From: Lucifuga dentata
Lineage: Eukaryota; Chordata; Actinopteri; Ophidiiformes; Bythitidae
Length of the DNA stretch: 64,000 nucleotides
Direction of reading: 5' to 3'
Assembly (NCBI GenBank): GCA_014773175.1
Contig: VXCM01001416.1
Span: forward strand, 1-64,000
Positions 38,350 to 51,199 of this stretch are shown one piece after another; positions within the stretch are counted from its first letter, which is position 1, and each line of letters begins with the position of its first letter. The position numbers and the translations under genes were made by a program. The notes under the pieces were generated by a model. It was not told where the DNA came from. It did not search any database and saw only the letters and a program-made list of their open reading frames with translations.

Positions 38350-38923
38350 ACGACCATCCGTCGATGGATGTTTGAGCCCAATATATGCAATTCACATATC
38401 CGTTATGTTATTGCCACCAATTTCCCAAAATATAATATTTAAGCCATAAATTTTATAGTTTTTATCCTACCTTTCAAACTGCTATCGGTTTGAGTTCATT
38501 CCAGTACACTATAAGAATCAACTTGTAGAGACTTGAAACACGTTTGAGATATGTAATCCATCACGGCAAACAAGATGTTAGTTAGGTTTTTTTTTTGCCA
38601 AAGTAACTTTATTTAACCAATCCAACACAGAGTTACATGGAAGACAATGTATGTCTCCGCCAGGAAATATAGTCCCAGAAGAAGATGGCTTTTACCCAGA
38701 AATTAAAATGACAATTGTGCATAAGTTTAGAAAGCGAAACATTGATTTTTAAGGTGGGTGTATCACCTGAACATTTGATTTTGAAAGATTAGGGGATCTG
38801 AAAAAAAAAAAATAAACAAATGAAAATACAGTTTTATTTTTTGGAAATTGGTTGTCAGTAACATAACATGTATGCAGGTTGAGGCTCAAATATTCAAATA
38901 TGCACAATCATCGGTATGGTCCT
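38350..38923 (-). mobile_element. TTAA-flanked TIR element, copy 11
   Basis: A 574 bp copy between TTAA (38346-38349) and TTAA (38924-38927). The left terminus is partly decayed (ACGACCATCCGTCGATGGAT). The right end CATCGGTATGGTCCT is consensus. The ATATAGTCCCAGAAGAAGAT and TATCACCTGAACATTTGATT blocks confirm the reverse orientation. Confidence 0.83.
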
Positions 38924-38936
38924 TTAAGCCATTGGT

Positions 38937-38976
38937 AAAAAAAAAAAAAAAAAAAANAAAAAAAAAAAAAAAAAAA
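38937..38976. repeat. Poly-A run with single-N gap
   Basis: A homopolymer interrupted by N at 38957, 13 bp after the end of TIR copy 11. Confidence 0.95.
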
Positions 38977-40048
38977 CAACCTCATATAGTGTAAGTTAAC
39001 TACAGAGGGCTATCAAATTCTTCTATTAAAAAGTGAAGTGTTTAATTGATGTTTGATTTTGACTGCCAAGGTCTGTTATTCATGTCTTTAGGCAATGTCT
39101 GTTATTCATTATTCATTCATCTCTCATAATAGAAGATAATAAAAGCCTCTACTATTCTCTAAAAGCTTCAAAACCTCAGCTAACTTTTAAAATTGCACAT
39201 CTACACTCGTATCAAAACCTTTTCAAAATATATTGTTCTTCATTGCTAAGTTCACTGCTGGGAAGTTCAGCCCATCACTTCAGCATTGTCCTGTTCAATG
39301 CTGTGATCCAAAAGAGAGGAAAAAAAAAATGGAAACAGAGCGTTTTAAGAGATATCAACATTCAAGAACAATATCAAACAGATACATTTCAATCCTTCAT
39401 CCTTTTTTCTCATCCAAAAGCGTCACACTCGCAAAACCTGGAAGCCTTTTACAGAGGTTGACCAAATAATTCACAAAAGTGTTTTTAAACACAGAGCTGC
39501 TGAGATAAGATTAGACAATATGGCTGTGAACGTGAGATAAGGGTCGACCAATTCCTCATGTCTTGGAGACGGAGTTCCTGTACGCTCCCAGTGGGTTGAC
39601 CTGAAGCTTCCTGTAATGCCACGAGCCACTGCTGATCAAAGACGGCACGTGATGACTTCGCTGCGGTGCTGGACAATTCATACATAATGAAGCAGACGCG
39701 GAGACGTTTGCCTGTTCAAATTTACGATTCGTCTTACAAGATTAGCAAAATCATTGCAGGATCACAGCAACGCAGCCCAGACTCGGGCAAGCTCGACGTG
39801 GTTCAGCATCTTCATCCTGAGCTGTGATGCGGCGGTTTTCTCCAAGCGGATCCTTACGCCACATACGCTTCCAAGATGATAGGAAATCTCACACAGAAGT
39901 CTACAACATGGCCTCCTGTCTCTTAGTTGGCAGAGAGCGCACAACACAGCAAATATGGAACACCTGCTGTGTGTTGAGCAGCTGAGAGTTGGGAGCAGGC
40001 TTTTCATCTGATTGGAGGTAAACCAAGCCTACTGCCTACATCGCTCCC

Positions 40049-40086
40049 AAAAAAAAAAAAAAAAAANAAAAAAAAAAAAAAAAAAA
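40049..40086. repeat. Poly-A run with single-N gap
   Basis: N at 40067 inside a 37-base A-run. Confidence 0.95.
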
Positions 40087-42144
40087 GACGGGGAAATAAA
40101 TCTGTTTTCATATCAAACACTCAACAGACTGAAACAACCTGAGGATTAAATGTCTTTCTAGTGCAGCGACAGATCTGTTTTATTACTCAGGGTCTACACA
40201 GGCAAACTTGCATCATTTGCTAACAGAAGACAACAGTCTTCTTTTTTTTTTTTTCCTGACTGCAAGAAAACCAATTTCTGAAGCTTTGTTACCCAACATT
40301 CACAGCACCAAATTATTTACTTGGTAAGTTAACACACAAATTTTTTTAGAGGGCAACATGGATGACAATACTTCATTTAAAAACATATCAACTAACACTT
40401 TTTTGCTGTCGGTAGTTTAAAACAAAAGCCTCAGGGAATGTCATGATGGCGTTATTTCACCCTGACCGGCACGAAAATTTCCTCCTTTTCCATTGTTCCC
40501 TCACCATTTGTCCAACAATAATTTCTACCAAGTGTCAAAAATGGTCAAGCTGAAAAGAGATTCTGGCAACTCATTTGCCCGTTCTTCCACACACAACATG
40601 GGAGCTCTGTGCTTTGTCAGGGTATGAACGGCTCTTGTAAAACTTTCAGTGACATGGGAAATGGGAATATGAAGCAGACAGCATTCATAAATATATAATG
40701 GTGTTCTTAGCGCTGACACTGCCTGACATTGTTTTTCATAAACTACAGATTTGATGCGTCTTTAATGACCTCTGAAGATACATAAGGAAATCCTTCAACT
40801 GCATATACTGTATACTATATATATATTTATAGACACTATCTATACATTAATCAACAGAGAAAACATACAGTGCCTAGAATAGGAAATGACATAATTGATT
40901 TATCCCTTAACCAAAATAGACAGCTTGAGCTTTAATCACATTAATCATATTTCTAAGCATCCCACGTTAGTAGGCTACGTAGCACACGATTGCATAATTT
41001 AATAACTCCTTTCAGTCGTTCTCTTAACCGGCCAATTTTAATGTACACCGAAAAGCACTGACAGTTAAGCTGCAAACAAAAACAGGACGATTTAGTGCAA
41101 TTAAAATCATTGAAGGATTAAACTGATACTCTTGACGCTAAACATGGCTGTCAGCTTTGAAATGCTTACAAGCTCCCAGATTTTCCTCCTTGACCAATCC
41201 AACCTCACACCACACACACAGCTTTGCTCTTGCATTGCATAGTTTCTTTTTTAATTATTAAGAAAAATATAGCCTGAATAAGCCAATTTTCACCTGATAA
41301 AAGCTGGCAAAAATAGTACAGATAATGAGAATTATTTCATAATTTTGATCAGAATGGCAACTGTTTTCATTATTGATATTATTTCCTTACTCAGTTAAGC
41401 TTCTATTTTATAAAACATAAATATAACTTTATAAAAAAGAAATATAGACAAATGGCCATAACAACTTCAAGGCAAAGTTTACTTGCCTTACTTACACATT
41501 TCCATAATTAATTTCCATTAAGTCTTTAGTTGAAAACAGCATAAAACTGAAAAAAAAACAAATGTCATGTAGGAGAAGTTGGAAATACATTATTTGGATT
41601 TTTACTGAATAAATGACTAAAAAAGATTAATTAGCAAATGTAGGGATCATTTCAGCATTAATTTAACTAACCAAATATGATACCGTGTTTTGACTTAGCA
41701 TATTATAGTCTAGAATCTTTGCTGAGCTCCTTAGGAGTTTTTAGTATCTCAATTTGACTCAAAAAAAAAAAAAAATCAATTCACCATTTCATCTTTTTTC
41801 AGTTAGATGTTATCTTGTGTTTGGTAATTGTCACATTAGATTAACAAAATTAAGGACAATATATCATGCTTATACAGAAGCAAGACGTTTAAGCAACTAC
41901 TACAACGTACAGAAAAGATAACCACCCCGACTGTTTAGAGGCCAGTTAAAAATTGGGGAGAATTAACTCATAAGCATGTGGAGTTTTTAGAAAATTCTAG
42001 ATTCAATAAAGGTCTGTACTCCAGCAACTCAACTCACATACAGCAAAATATACTACCAGAGAGGCTGTTCATATATGGAATTGATCACAAATGCAGGTCA
42101 GTTAGATGAACACGAAGTGACAACTGTGTGATAAATACGACAAT

Positions 42145-42179
42145 AAAAAAAAAAAAAAAAANAAAAAAAAAAAAAAAAA
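42145..42179. repeat. Poly-A run with single-N gap
   Basis: N at 42162 inside an A-run. Confidence 0.95.
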
Positions 42180-42376
42180 CTCAAACATAGATCATCAATA
42201 ACAGACATAAAGCAGGAAGGTGGTCAAAGCTCAGAGGAATTGTGCCTTTACAATCTTCCTTTGGTTTAAGTGTGACCACGTTGGTAGCAGGAGAGCAGAG
42301 AGGAGGAACGGCGCCGAGCGGAGGAGATGGGGTTATGGATGAACAGGGAGAAAATTACTCAAGGTGCTGGTTAAAG

Positions 42377-42404
42377 AAAAAAAANAAAAAAAAAAAAAAA
42401 AAAA
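42377..42404. repeat. Poly-A run with single-N gap
   Basis: N at 42385 inside an A-run, about 200 bp from the previous such gap. Confidence 0.95.
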
Positions 42405-44342
42405 TGGATTTTTTTTTCTTCAGCCCTCACTGAAGATAGGAAGTGGATTCTGCCTTTCTTACTGGAGTCAGAAGTTCATTTCATGACTGATGAGCCAGGA
42501 AGGAGAAGAGTTGACAGGAGGTGAAGTGATGACCAGGACAGAATTGGCAGAATGGAAAACATGGGCCCAGCATGGAGGAAGTGGGCCGTGGCCTGGAGCT
42601 ATGCAGGTTGTGGGTCTGTTTGAAGCCGTGTGCAGCGGCAGAAAGGTTTTTGAATTTGATACCGATGCAGGCAGCAGCAGAAGGAGCAGGAGTGTGACCT
42701 TGGAGAATTGGGAGAGATGACGCTGAGGCAAGCTGCAGCATTCAGGAAGAATTGTCGGAGCTGAAGGAGCGTTTCAGAGGCTGGTTTTACAGAAATTTAG
42801 ACACAATATGGCGATTGTACAGATGCTGTTGTAAAGTAAACCGAAGAAATAGTTGGCTGTCTTTTGGTTTTGGTAAGCTATGAATCATCCTTTTATATCC
42901 ACAAAACAGTTCCTTTCTTTCTAGTTTGCAGGTGGGCATGCATCCCATTCAGCATGTGCAATGAACAAAAGAAGCTGTTTCATTTTTGTCGAGTGAAATC
43001 AATTCAATCCAGTAAGTGTAACTTTAAAATGAAATGAAGAAATCTGTAAACAATAAAGATATTTTCATTCCTTAAATTTATCAATGTTCTGCTTATATTA
43101 AAAGAGGGGGAAGAATTACACTGTGCAAACTTTACTTAAAACCATCTAACTCAAGAACTTTAAATAGCTTTAAAGATGCTTTTCACCAAGAACAGCATTT
43201 CCATTCTCTTTCATGTGGAACAATCTTCCTCTGGGCTGGAAAATTGAAATTTTAACAGTAGCAAATCACTCTCTCTATCATCCTCTTCCCTTCCGCCTTT
43301 CTGTTCTTGTCTACTCTGAGACGGCAAATTGACAAAGCAGGATGCAGAGCATAAACAACATGGCCGAGCAAGCAAATTTCGTAATGAAGACACGTGGCAA
43401 AGTCAAAGCTTTAACTGTGGGTGAAATACACATTATACAAATCCGGATATCGATACTGAGCCGCAGCAGAAGGCCCGGTGGGGTCTATATTCCTAGACAA
43501 CTTATTAAACTTGACAAATAAGAATGCTGCATTATTGACTGTGTTTCTCGTACAGAAAGCCTTGTTTGAGTGAAATACGAGCATTGTTGCAGTGGCGGGA
43601 CTGACGGCAGGACTATGCAGGAAGCAGCTAATAATCCTGGATATTATTTCCCTTGATGCGTGTCAAGTGTGGACAAACAGTTTGAGAACAGAAACACCTG
43701 TCAAACACTTTAATGAAAACATTACAGGGGGAAACACCCTGCAGTCAGACTCAAAGGACAGATGGTTTATATTGCATTAAAGTGTCAATGTCTCCACAAT
43801 GCTGCAGCTTCTACTAGAAAGATGATGGTTAAATTAGTAATAATTAGTAGGTCTGTTCACGAAAGTTTACCAACCACAAACATTTCCATTCGATTCAATT
43901 TAATCCTAAAATCATAAGCGATTTAGCAATAAATAACTCAGCTGTAATCAATGATTGATTTTATTTTGCGGAATTAAGCGTTACATTTAGGTAATTTGAC
44001 TGTAGATGGCTGATTTCATCTTACACGTTTCTGTCTGACTTTAGGAGTTCATCAAAACAAACCCAATAATCTCACATTGTACCATAGTGGTTATTTGTCC
44101 TCACAACAAGTTTAAAATCAAACTGCCATTAAGGTAACAGGGAACATTTCTAACGCAGATCCAAGCAAATGTGTTTCTGTAGTTTATTTCTTCACTTTGA
44201 AGCAAATAACTATAAATATGATAAATGATGGCGTCTGCTCTTGCTCTAATTAAAAAAATAAAACCATAAGCCAGTAATCTATCAGTCCTGTATCTATGGC
44301 AAATACTGTGTACAATACTGCGACAAAGCAAATCTCCATCTA

Positions 44343-45103
44343 CCGTATATACTCAAGTATAAGCTGAGTTTTTATTACCAAATTTCAGAAAGCAAATCAG
44401 AGGGTCGGCTTATACAAGAGAAATTCAAATTTGATCCCAGAGAATGAAATTTCCAGGGGCGGAAATATTACCCATTACCACTACCCACGGAAAATAGTTT
44501 AAATCATACCTTACAATGAGATACTTCCTGACTAAACATCTTATCCACCACATTTTGTGTCGGCCAGTAAGCACTGTTGTGATTGGTCAAAGACAAAAGA
44601 ATGGACCAATCAGAGACAACCTTATAAAAGCGCTGTTTTATATTCCAATGCAATACCATTATTTGGTAGTCTTGTTCAACATCATGTTTTGTGCTTTATT
44701 AGCAAGAAGCTTTAGATAAGATACAACACAGAATTGAAACGACACAGATTCTTCAATGATGAAGGCACACGTTACACAGAAAGATTACATTACACAGAGT
44801 TGGACTGGAATGAACAGTATGGCGATTCAGACAAGGAAGAGGAGTCCAGAAAAGTTAATGTCAGCTAATGTCACTAATGTTAATCAGTTGCTGAAAAAAT
44901 TATCATGTTTACTGGTACGTGGATTCTTTTCAAAAAAATCACAGGGATACTATGACAATACCCAGAAAAACAGGTAAACAAATAAATTGATGGAATATCA
45001 GGAGGGTCAGCTTATATATGGGTTTCTTTAAAAATCTAAATTTGCAGGTCAAAATCGGGGGGNGGCTTATACACATGATGGGCTTATACTCGAGCATATA
45101 CGG
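44343..45103. mobile_element. TA-flanked TIR element (CCGTATATAC termini), 761 bp
   Basis: CCGTATATACTCAAGTATAA at the left is the inverse of TTATACTCGAGCATATACGG at the right, about 18 of 20 positions. Both ends are bordered by TA (44341-44342, 45104-45105). A second copy of the motif GGCTTATAC lies inside each end (about 44407, 45064), giving layered subterminal repeats. The termini are of a type I associate with Tc1/mariner-pogo-like elements, which is consistent with the TA. The interior has no convincing transposase. One N at 45063 falls in a G-run. Confidence 0.75.
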
Positions 45104-45384
45104 TACATTAATCAGAAATCAATAAATTAAAAGGTTAAGGATTAAATTAAGAAATATGAAAATTATGAATAGCTCCAACGTGCACTGTTCTGGATGACAA
45201 TATGTAAATCATAGCATCATTAAGACAACAATACCTGCTGCTAAGCCTGTGTTAACCAGATGTTTAAGTGGATGTTTTTTGACCCAAGCATCTGTGCATT
45301 GAGACTTTGCAAAATCAAAATCAGCAACCTCAGGAGCCTGCGTGATTGCTTTTAAGTAACATGAAACAGTATTTTCTAGACATG

Positions 45385-45602
45385 CAGTTCTCAATCATGG
45401 TCCTGGAGTACACTGTGGTCCTGTAAGGCACTGTGTACATCCATGCCGCACCCACACTTGATTAGCTCTATCTGCCATTTTAACAAGCGAAGATCTGGGA
45501 AACGCCGACTCTTGATCAAGTGAACACACCTGATTTAGCAAGTCAGATGTGTATAGAGCGTGCAAAGATGGAAATATGCAGTGCTGTGGGTCCTCAGAAG
45601 CA
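45385..45602 (+). mobile_element. hAT-like MITE relic
   Basis: The left end CAGTTCTCAATCATGGTCCT followed by GGAG, and the right portion GCAGTGCTGTGGGTCCTCAG, fit the fish/vertebrate hAT MITE pattern CAGTGGTTCTCAACC.TGGTCCTGGAG with its inverse at the far end (family knowledge). The right terminus is truncated after TCCTCAG, so no 8 bp duplication is readable. There is no coding content. Confidence 0.55.
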
Positions 45603-46565
45603 AAAAGCCATGAGTTTAGAGGACTGGAAAGGTTAGTTTTAAGTTTATATTGACCACAGTTACTGAAAAAACTTTGAAAAATAATTCATATGGATCAAAA
45701 ATCTGCCCAAATTCTGAGACAACCACATAGTCACTCAACCAATGTGACCTGCTTTTATATAATAGCAATGCCAACCATTTCTGTCTTGAAAGAGAACTTC
45801 AGAGCTTTAGACACTAATGATATCATTCTCTGCCTTTAGAAGCAGTCCAGGATAAACACATTTGTTTGTCTATCAAACGCTTTGATTTGAAAAACTCTGT
45901 GCATACATTTGGCTTATTTGACTTCACTTAATGAAAGGGATGTAACTGAGCAGAAGCAGATGAATCTCCCATTTAACAAAAGAAACACAATTTTCCGGTG
46001 GATGTCATAAGTTTTTGTGAAATGCATTTACGTGATGAAATTCACTGAAATTGCAAACATGCTGCATTAGGTGTGTCTTTGCAGGGCAGACTTTTTGTTA
46101 TGACGTGTTGTAAGTGCATTAATACCTTCAGGTAAAGACAGCAGTACATCCATTTTTTTCCCCCTTTTTTATTACTTTCAAATTACAGAACAGCGGACTC
46201 GCACAGGATGCAGATAATAACTGAGACAAGTGTAAAAAGTTAGATGCTGAGCAATAACAGCTGCTACCATCTGTAAAACATGAGATCTAGGCTATTAGGA
46301 CCGATCGTTTTCTGCAATGCATCTGTTTTATGGTGTCATATACCTGAGAACAGTAAACAGCATAAAACAAAAGTGATCAATTCCAACAAGGTTACAGACA
46401 CTAGATGTGGATTTCAGGGAATGAAAATGTGTTCAATCAATGACCCTGAGGTGATAACTTTCTAATTACAACAGTTCAGTAGCAAAGATTATCAGGCTAA
46501 CAGTCCCTGACAATACAAGGAAGTCATTTATTAAATTACCACTGATAGGTAGGAAATCCAAGTGC

Positions 46566-46604
46566 TTTTTTTTTTTTTTTTTTTNTTTTTTTTTTTTTTT
46601 TTTT
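46566..46604. repeat. Poly-T run with single-N gap
   Basis: N at 46585 inside a T-run. Confidence 0.95.
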
Positions 46605-46703
46605 GCCCTTACAATATTTAGGTCTCAGAGTCAGTAAGTGGAAAAGATACTGAGAATTTTTTGTTTCTCTTGCAGAGTTCATGAGCGATCTCACCTTGCC
46701 TCT

Positions 46704-46730
46704 CAGCCCTTCAGTCTATACTGAAGGCTG
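46704..46730. repeat. Short imperfect hairpin
   Basis: CAGCCCTTCAGT and ACTGAAGGCTG pair with one bulged base around a 4-base loop. Isolated, no other context. Confidence 0.6.
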
Positions 46731-47016
46731 AATGATTATAAGAAATCAGAATAAAGCGACAAAAAGGATGTCAAGTAGGTTTCAACAACATCAACCATAA
46801 TTCAGCTAAAAAAGCTCACTTAGCTTGGCTTAACTTTGAGAAATCTGTTCTAATGCTACAAACCACAGTGATAAATGCTTATCCATTAAAGAAAAAATAG
46901 CAATGCAATATTTGGGAAAAATAAAACCTAAGTAGAAATGGATGTGGTACACCCATTAAAAATATTCCTTCAGAAACACTGACTCCTGACATTAGACACA
47001 CACTCTTACTTCTTAA

Positions 47017-47585
47017 GGCCGGCTGTACATGATAAGCGTTCAGCATTGCGCTGACCTGGGCGTTCCATTATTGTGTATTGGGAGCTGAGCGTTGACTCGT
47101 CACGCCACCTTGGCGCCGCAGTGTTCAGATTCTCCAGTTTAATGTGGCGCTCAAAGTTCAATCAAATTCAACTTTGACCTTTCCAACACTGACTGTTCCA
47201 ATGCACAACCAATCAGAGAACAGCTGTATGTAAACAGTTACGTAAACGGAAGCGCCATAACGATGGAGGAAAAGCTGTGTAGAGCAGTTTAGAACAGTGA
47301 CTCAACATTAGCCATTTTTTCACTTTTCTTCCCCGAATGAGAAGAAGAGCCAGAGCTTTCTTTATTGCTGTGTCCATGTCGCTACCCGATTTGACCCGGA
47401 AACCCGATTTGGACCATGAATGTGCAAAAACGATCGCCCATGGTAACCGTCAGCAGGTCCTTAGCAACGAGCGTTTCCTGTCAGCGCTTGGTTGAGCGGC
47501 GCTGCTTAGACTCGCTCATGAACAAACAGAGCGCTGGATGCCGAACTCAAAGGCAACGCTCAACATTTAGCATGTAAAACCAGCC
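47017..47585. mobile_element. PIF/Harbinger-like MITE (569 bp, TAA-flanked)
   Basis: GGCCGGCTGTACATG at the left and CATGTAAAACCAGCC at the right are inverted (12 of 15 positions). The subterminal region also pairs (GCGTTCAGCATTGCGC against GGCAACGCTCAACATT). Three-base TAA repeats flank both ends (47014-47016, 47586-47588), as expected for the PIF/Harbinger superfamily. The interior is clearly richer in G, C and CpG than the rest of the window and has no transposase frame. Confidence 0.72.
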
Positions 47586-47588
47586 TAA

Positions 47589-48925
47589 CAACACAGTATA
47601 TTGTTGCTGTAGGATGAAAATCATGCTTTCTGCTTTAGTATCATTTGCGTCATTGCATCTTCCTACATCCTGTTTTGAGAAACTCGTGAATCTAAATCCA
47701 GCTAAAAGCAGGGTGTTTTCACTGTTCCTGTTCTTTTCATCTAACTAATCAATGTCTGACTTCAAGCTACCACCAGCTAAACATTCTCTCAGAAAAGAAA
47801 GATATTAAAAACTTCTTGAGTCAGTAAAAGCCAGCAGAAAGGGAAATGAAACATCACTGCATTCTTCTATTTTGTTCTTTCTATCACCATTTCAATACTG
47901 CAGCAACGTAGTTATGATGAACTAAACACAAACTTAAAACATATAATAGTTCTCACCATCACTTCTAATTAGCTGCACCTTGTTTACTTGGAAAATACCT
48001 AATCATAAATACACAATTTACATTACTGATTCATAACTGTAATATGAACTCCTGAGTGTGTATAACATTTCATTTACATATTCAGAGTTGAAATGGTTAG
48101 TGATTTAACAATGAATTCATTGTTGATCGACATTTTATCATGGCAATTTTGATAATGGATTCCTAATTCTTTATTTCAAATAAATTCTTCTACTTGTATC
48201 TTTTTCCAATCTGTTAAACTGAACACCTTTGATGTTATATGATTCTTGATCGGACAAACAAACATCACTATGGACCCTTTTTCAGTTTTTGTAGAGTGAA
48301 CAATTGTTCAATCAAAATTATCTATAGTTTAATCAACAACAAATGACAATCAGCATCTAATATAACTGACTACAAATACAGCTTTACGAAGACTGCATTG
48401 TGTTTATTAGATTCATCTTGTACGGTTTTATTATATTATGTGTTATTGCTCTGTATCGTGATTACTTCACAAACACATCACACAACAGTTACAGTACTAA
48501 AAGCGTTGATTCTCTGGGTCTTTAATGTTTTCTTTGACCTTTCCTGTTCTACAGTTTTCCTCATACGGTACATTTTGAGATCAGCCAGACTACAGTGCTC
48601 AGATTCTGCATTTATCTGAAAAAAAAATGGTGTGTTTCTAAACTGGTTTGTACAGTTGATTTGTGTCATTTTACTGGGCGTTTAATAGATTATTGTCTAC
48701 TGTTGCCTTGCTTCCTTGCTGTAAGTTTCCAACATGAACGCCCTAAAAAACAGGATGTATTCAAACAGTCTACTTAACAGATTAATCACCATGATACACT
48801 AAACATAACTATTCAGCCTAATGAGGTCACTAATTAAGGAGATTAATGCATTACTTAGAAACTATATGTCATGGGCAGTATTATAATTCAGTATGTATCT
48901 TTAAAACTCATTTGTGTACTACATG

Positions 48926-48927
<2 letters not shown>
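47589..48927. other. Unassigned AT-rich sequence
   Basis: No exon, RNA gene or transposon end was recognised. Confidence 0.4.
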
Positions 48928-48969
<42 letters not shown>

Positions 48970-48981
48970 AGAGAGAGAGAT
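48928..48981. repeat. (GA)n microsatellite
   Basis: About 27 GA units with one ACACAGAGAG interruption. A TC-rich stretch follows (49006-49065), so the pair can fold back. Confidence 0.95.
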
Positions 48982-49402
48982 CCACCATGCATACTCTGTG
49001 TTTCTCTCAATCTTTCTCTCTCTTTCTCCACCTTTCTTTCTTATCTTTCTCTCTCTTCCCTTCTCCCCTGGGTTGGATTCTGATGAAACTAACTGAATTT
49101 GCGGTGAAATGTTGCGGGACCCGAGCATGTTCATGTCATGCGCAGATTAACCTCAGCAGAAAAGAAAGATACCTGCTGCAGGTAAAGAACCACATCCCAC
49201 TTCTACCAGTAGCAGCGTACAGACAGGCTGTCCTCGCTACATGTTTTTAAGCATCCATAAATAATTATGATGACATTAAGTGCTCGGTTTACAACATGCT
49301 GATATTAGAAATGTGTTTTGCTGTTCACCTTCATCTGCAGAAAGAGAGGCTGCAATTGCCCAGTGTAAATTTCAGGCTGGATATTCATGTCATGGCCCGA
49401 CT

Positions 49403-49414
49403 NCCCCCCCCCCC
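49403..49414. repeat. Poly-C run with single-N gap
   Basis: N at 49403 followed by eleven C residues and then an A-rich stretch. Assembly gap. Confidence 0.9.
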
Positions 49415-50046
49415 AAAAATAAAAAATAAAAAAAAAAATTTAAAAGAAGTGCATACTAACATAAATCTATTAGTTCTCATTTTTAGTGCCACTGAAAAAA
49501 TTATGCAAACCCCTGTCCATTGTGTATTAAAGTCCTGGTTTTTATGCTAACAACAATTCTTTGTCTTCATAAAAGAACACGTTCTCCCACATGCAACAGT
49601 GGAGAGACATAAAACATGGCTCCTGACCTGAGTATGCCTGTGCAAATACTCCAGACACCTCGTGAAAACCTGTTCACTCCCTCATCTCAGCGCTCACAAT
49701 CTGACCGAGCTCAAGGGCCGATGCACCAAAGCGGTTTGTTTCACCACATGGCATTTTTAGCGCACTGGAAACGAGCACAGCTGACTGTTACAGAGTGGTG
49801 CAAGCTTAACGCTGAAGGCGGAAAGTTGGCGCTGACAGACTGTGTCGTATTTAACTTACTCTAACTGGCTTCTGATTAACCACTGGCCTCTGTTTACTAT
49901 TGTTTTGCCTAAATAGCAGATGATGAGATGCACTGATGTACAGTCCAGCTGGATAAGTGAGGACACTGAAAAGTACAACATGCATGGAAATGATCGTGGA
50001 AACACTACAGTCCCTGTTTATATGATGATGAGACAGAAGAATATAA

Positions 50047-50204
50047 GTCATCCATCCATCCATCCTCACTTATCCAATTCAGGGTCGTAGGGGACTGGAG
50101 CTTATTCCAGTGGTCACTGGGCAAGAGATGGGGTACACCTGGACAGGTCACCAGCCAATCACAGAGCTGACATAGACAGACAGTCATTCATTCACACCTA
50201 TGGT
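50047..50204 (-). mobile_element. RTE-type LINE 3' end
   Basis: (CATC)n at 50047-50064 is the reversed GATG-type tail. It is followed by AGGGTCGTAGGGGACTGGAG, GGGGTACACCTGGACAGGTC, ACCAGCCAATCACAGAGC and TTCATTCACACCTATGG. This order is a common teleost repeat that I associate with the 3' end of RTE-group LINEs (Rex3/Expander-like) on the minus strand. Only the terminal 150 bp or so is present. The exact family is uncertain. Confidence 0.55.
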
Positions 50205-50370
50205 CAAGGTGTCAAACTGAATCACAGAGGGGGCCAAAATTAAAAACTGAGTCCAAGTTAGGGTCAACCTTTACTGAAAACAGACTTAAACTGGCTTCAG
50301 AGGGTTATGACAAATTATTCATACACTAATATGAACTTAACTTTAACCGCTGCTCCCAAGACATCTTATA
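50205..50370. mobile_element. hAT-like terminal fragment
   Basis: AAGGTGTCAAACTGAATCAC and GGGGGCCAAAATTAAAAAC resemble one end of fish hAT-type elements beginning CAGGGGTGTCAAACTC. It directly abuts the RTE-type fragment. The other end is not seen. Family assigned from memory only. Confidence 0.4.
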
Positions 50371-51160
50371 GAATTCAAAACAAACCAGAGGTATGAAAAA
50401 AACAGAAATGAGAGATCAAATTCAAAATAAATAACACATCAGCATCATTCTTTTTTTTTTTTTCCCCCTCTCTGTCGGCAGTGTTTCACCGACTCATTTC
50501 CAATGAAAACGTTTTATCACAGGCAATCAAAAATAGCCAGAAAACTGTAATTTTTCTCAAGGGAAATCTAAAATCACTCTTTGTTTTTCATTAACAACAC
50601 CAACAAGCAAAATGAGGATAATATTTTAAAAGTGATAATGTATTTTTATGTTATGTTATGTTTTATGCTCTTGATTTTTTTTTTTTCGTCCCTCACAGTT
50701 GAGAAGAGAGCTGGAGTCTCTGAGTTTCCACCCTGAGCGCTGAGCAACCTGGCCTTTTGAGGCAGGTTCTAAGACACACTGCATTGGTTAATCTGCCACA
50801 CTTCTCCTCGGAAGCTTCCACTGTGGCTGTTTAATGTTCCGCTCTTGAATGTTTTGAACTTTTGGCAATTAACCCCGTTTCCCCTTTCTCTCCATAGCCC
50901 ACCATATATTTCTGCTATCATTCTTGCCTTTAGTAGCAGCACGCTCCACTTGGCAAGTTTTGAGGCTCCCACGAGAATTTCTTAAACATATAGCCAAGCT
51001 GTAGATTACTCTGTGAGCACCAAATACGTGTAGAGTTGAGTCATGTGACCAAGAAAGCTGCATTGTGGAGAAACAACAGTCAGGGGGAAAGCAGAACCCC
51101 AGATTAACTTCATTTCAAATATTTCTCTATTCATCTCAAGATTATCAACATGTCTTCTGA

Positions 51161-51199
51161 CAAAAGCGAGCAACACGTGGAACGTGTTGCTCGCTTTTG
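51161..51199. repeat. Perfect 18 bp hairpin with 3-base loop
   Basis: CAAAAGCGAGCAACACGT (51161-51178) is the exact reverse complement of 51182-51199, with GGA between. It ends at the truncated left edge of TIR copy 12. Confidence 0.95.

Larger units (their letters stand above)
38977..44340. other. Unassigned sequence with poly-A gaps
   Basis: No exon was recognised. It contains three poly-A runs with single N gaps (40049-40086, 42145-42179, 42377-42404). The segment 42250-42780 is richer in G and C than its surroundings and has purine-rich GGAG motifs, with several overlapping open frames on both strands. None matches a family I know, so I make no coding call. Confidence 0.4.

Noticed and set aside
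42242..42741. Overlapping open frames on both strands in a GC-richer patch
   Set aside because: No family match, the frames cross a poly-A gap with an N, and both strands are equally open, which argues for composition rather than coding.
48928..49065. GA run followed by TC-rich run as a possible functional foldback
   Set aside because: The pairing is only simple-sequence complementarity; microsatellite slippage explains it.
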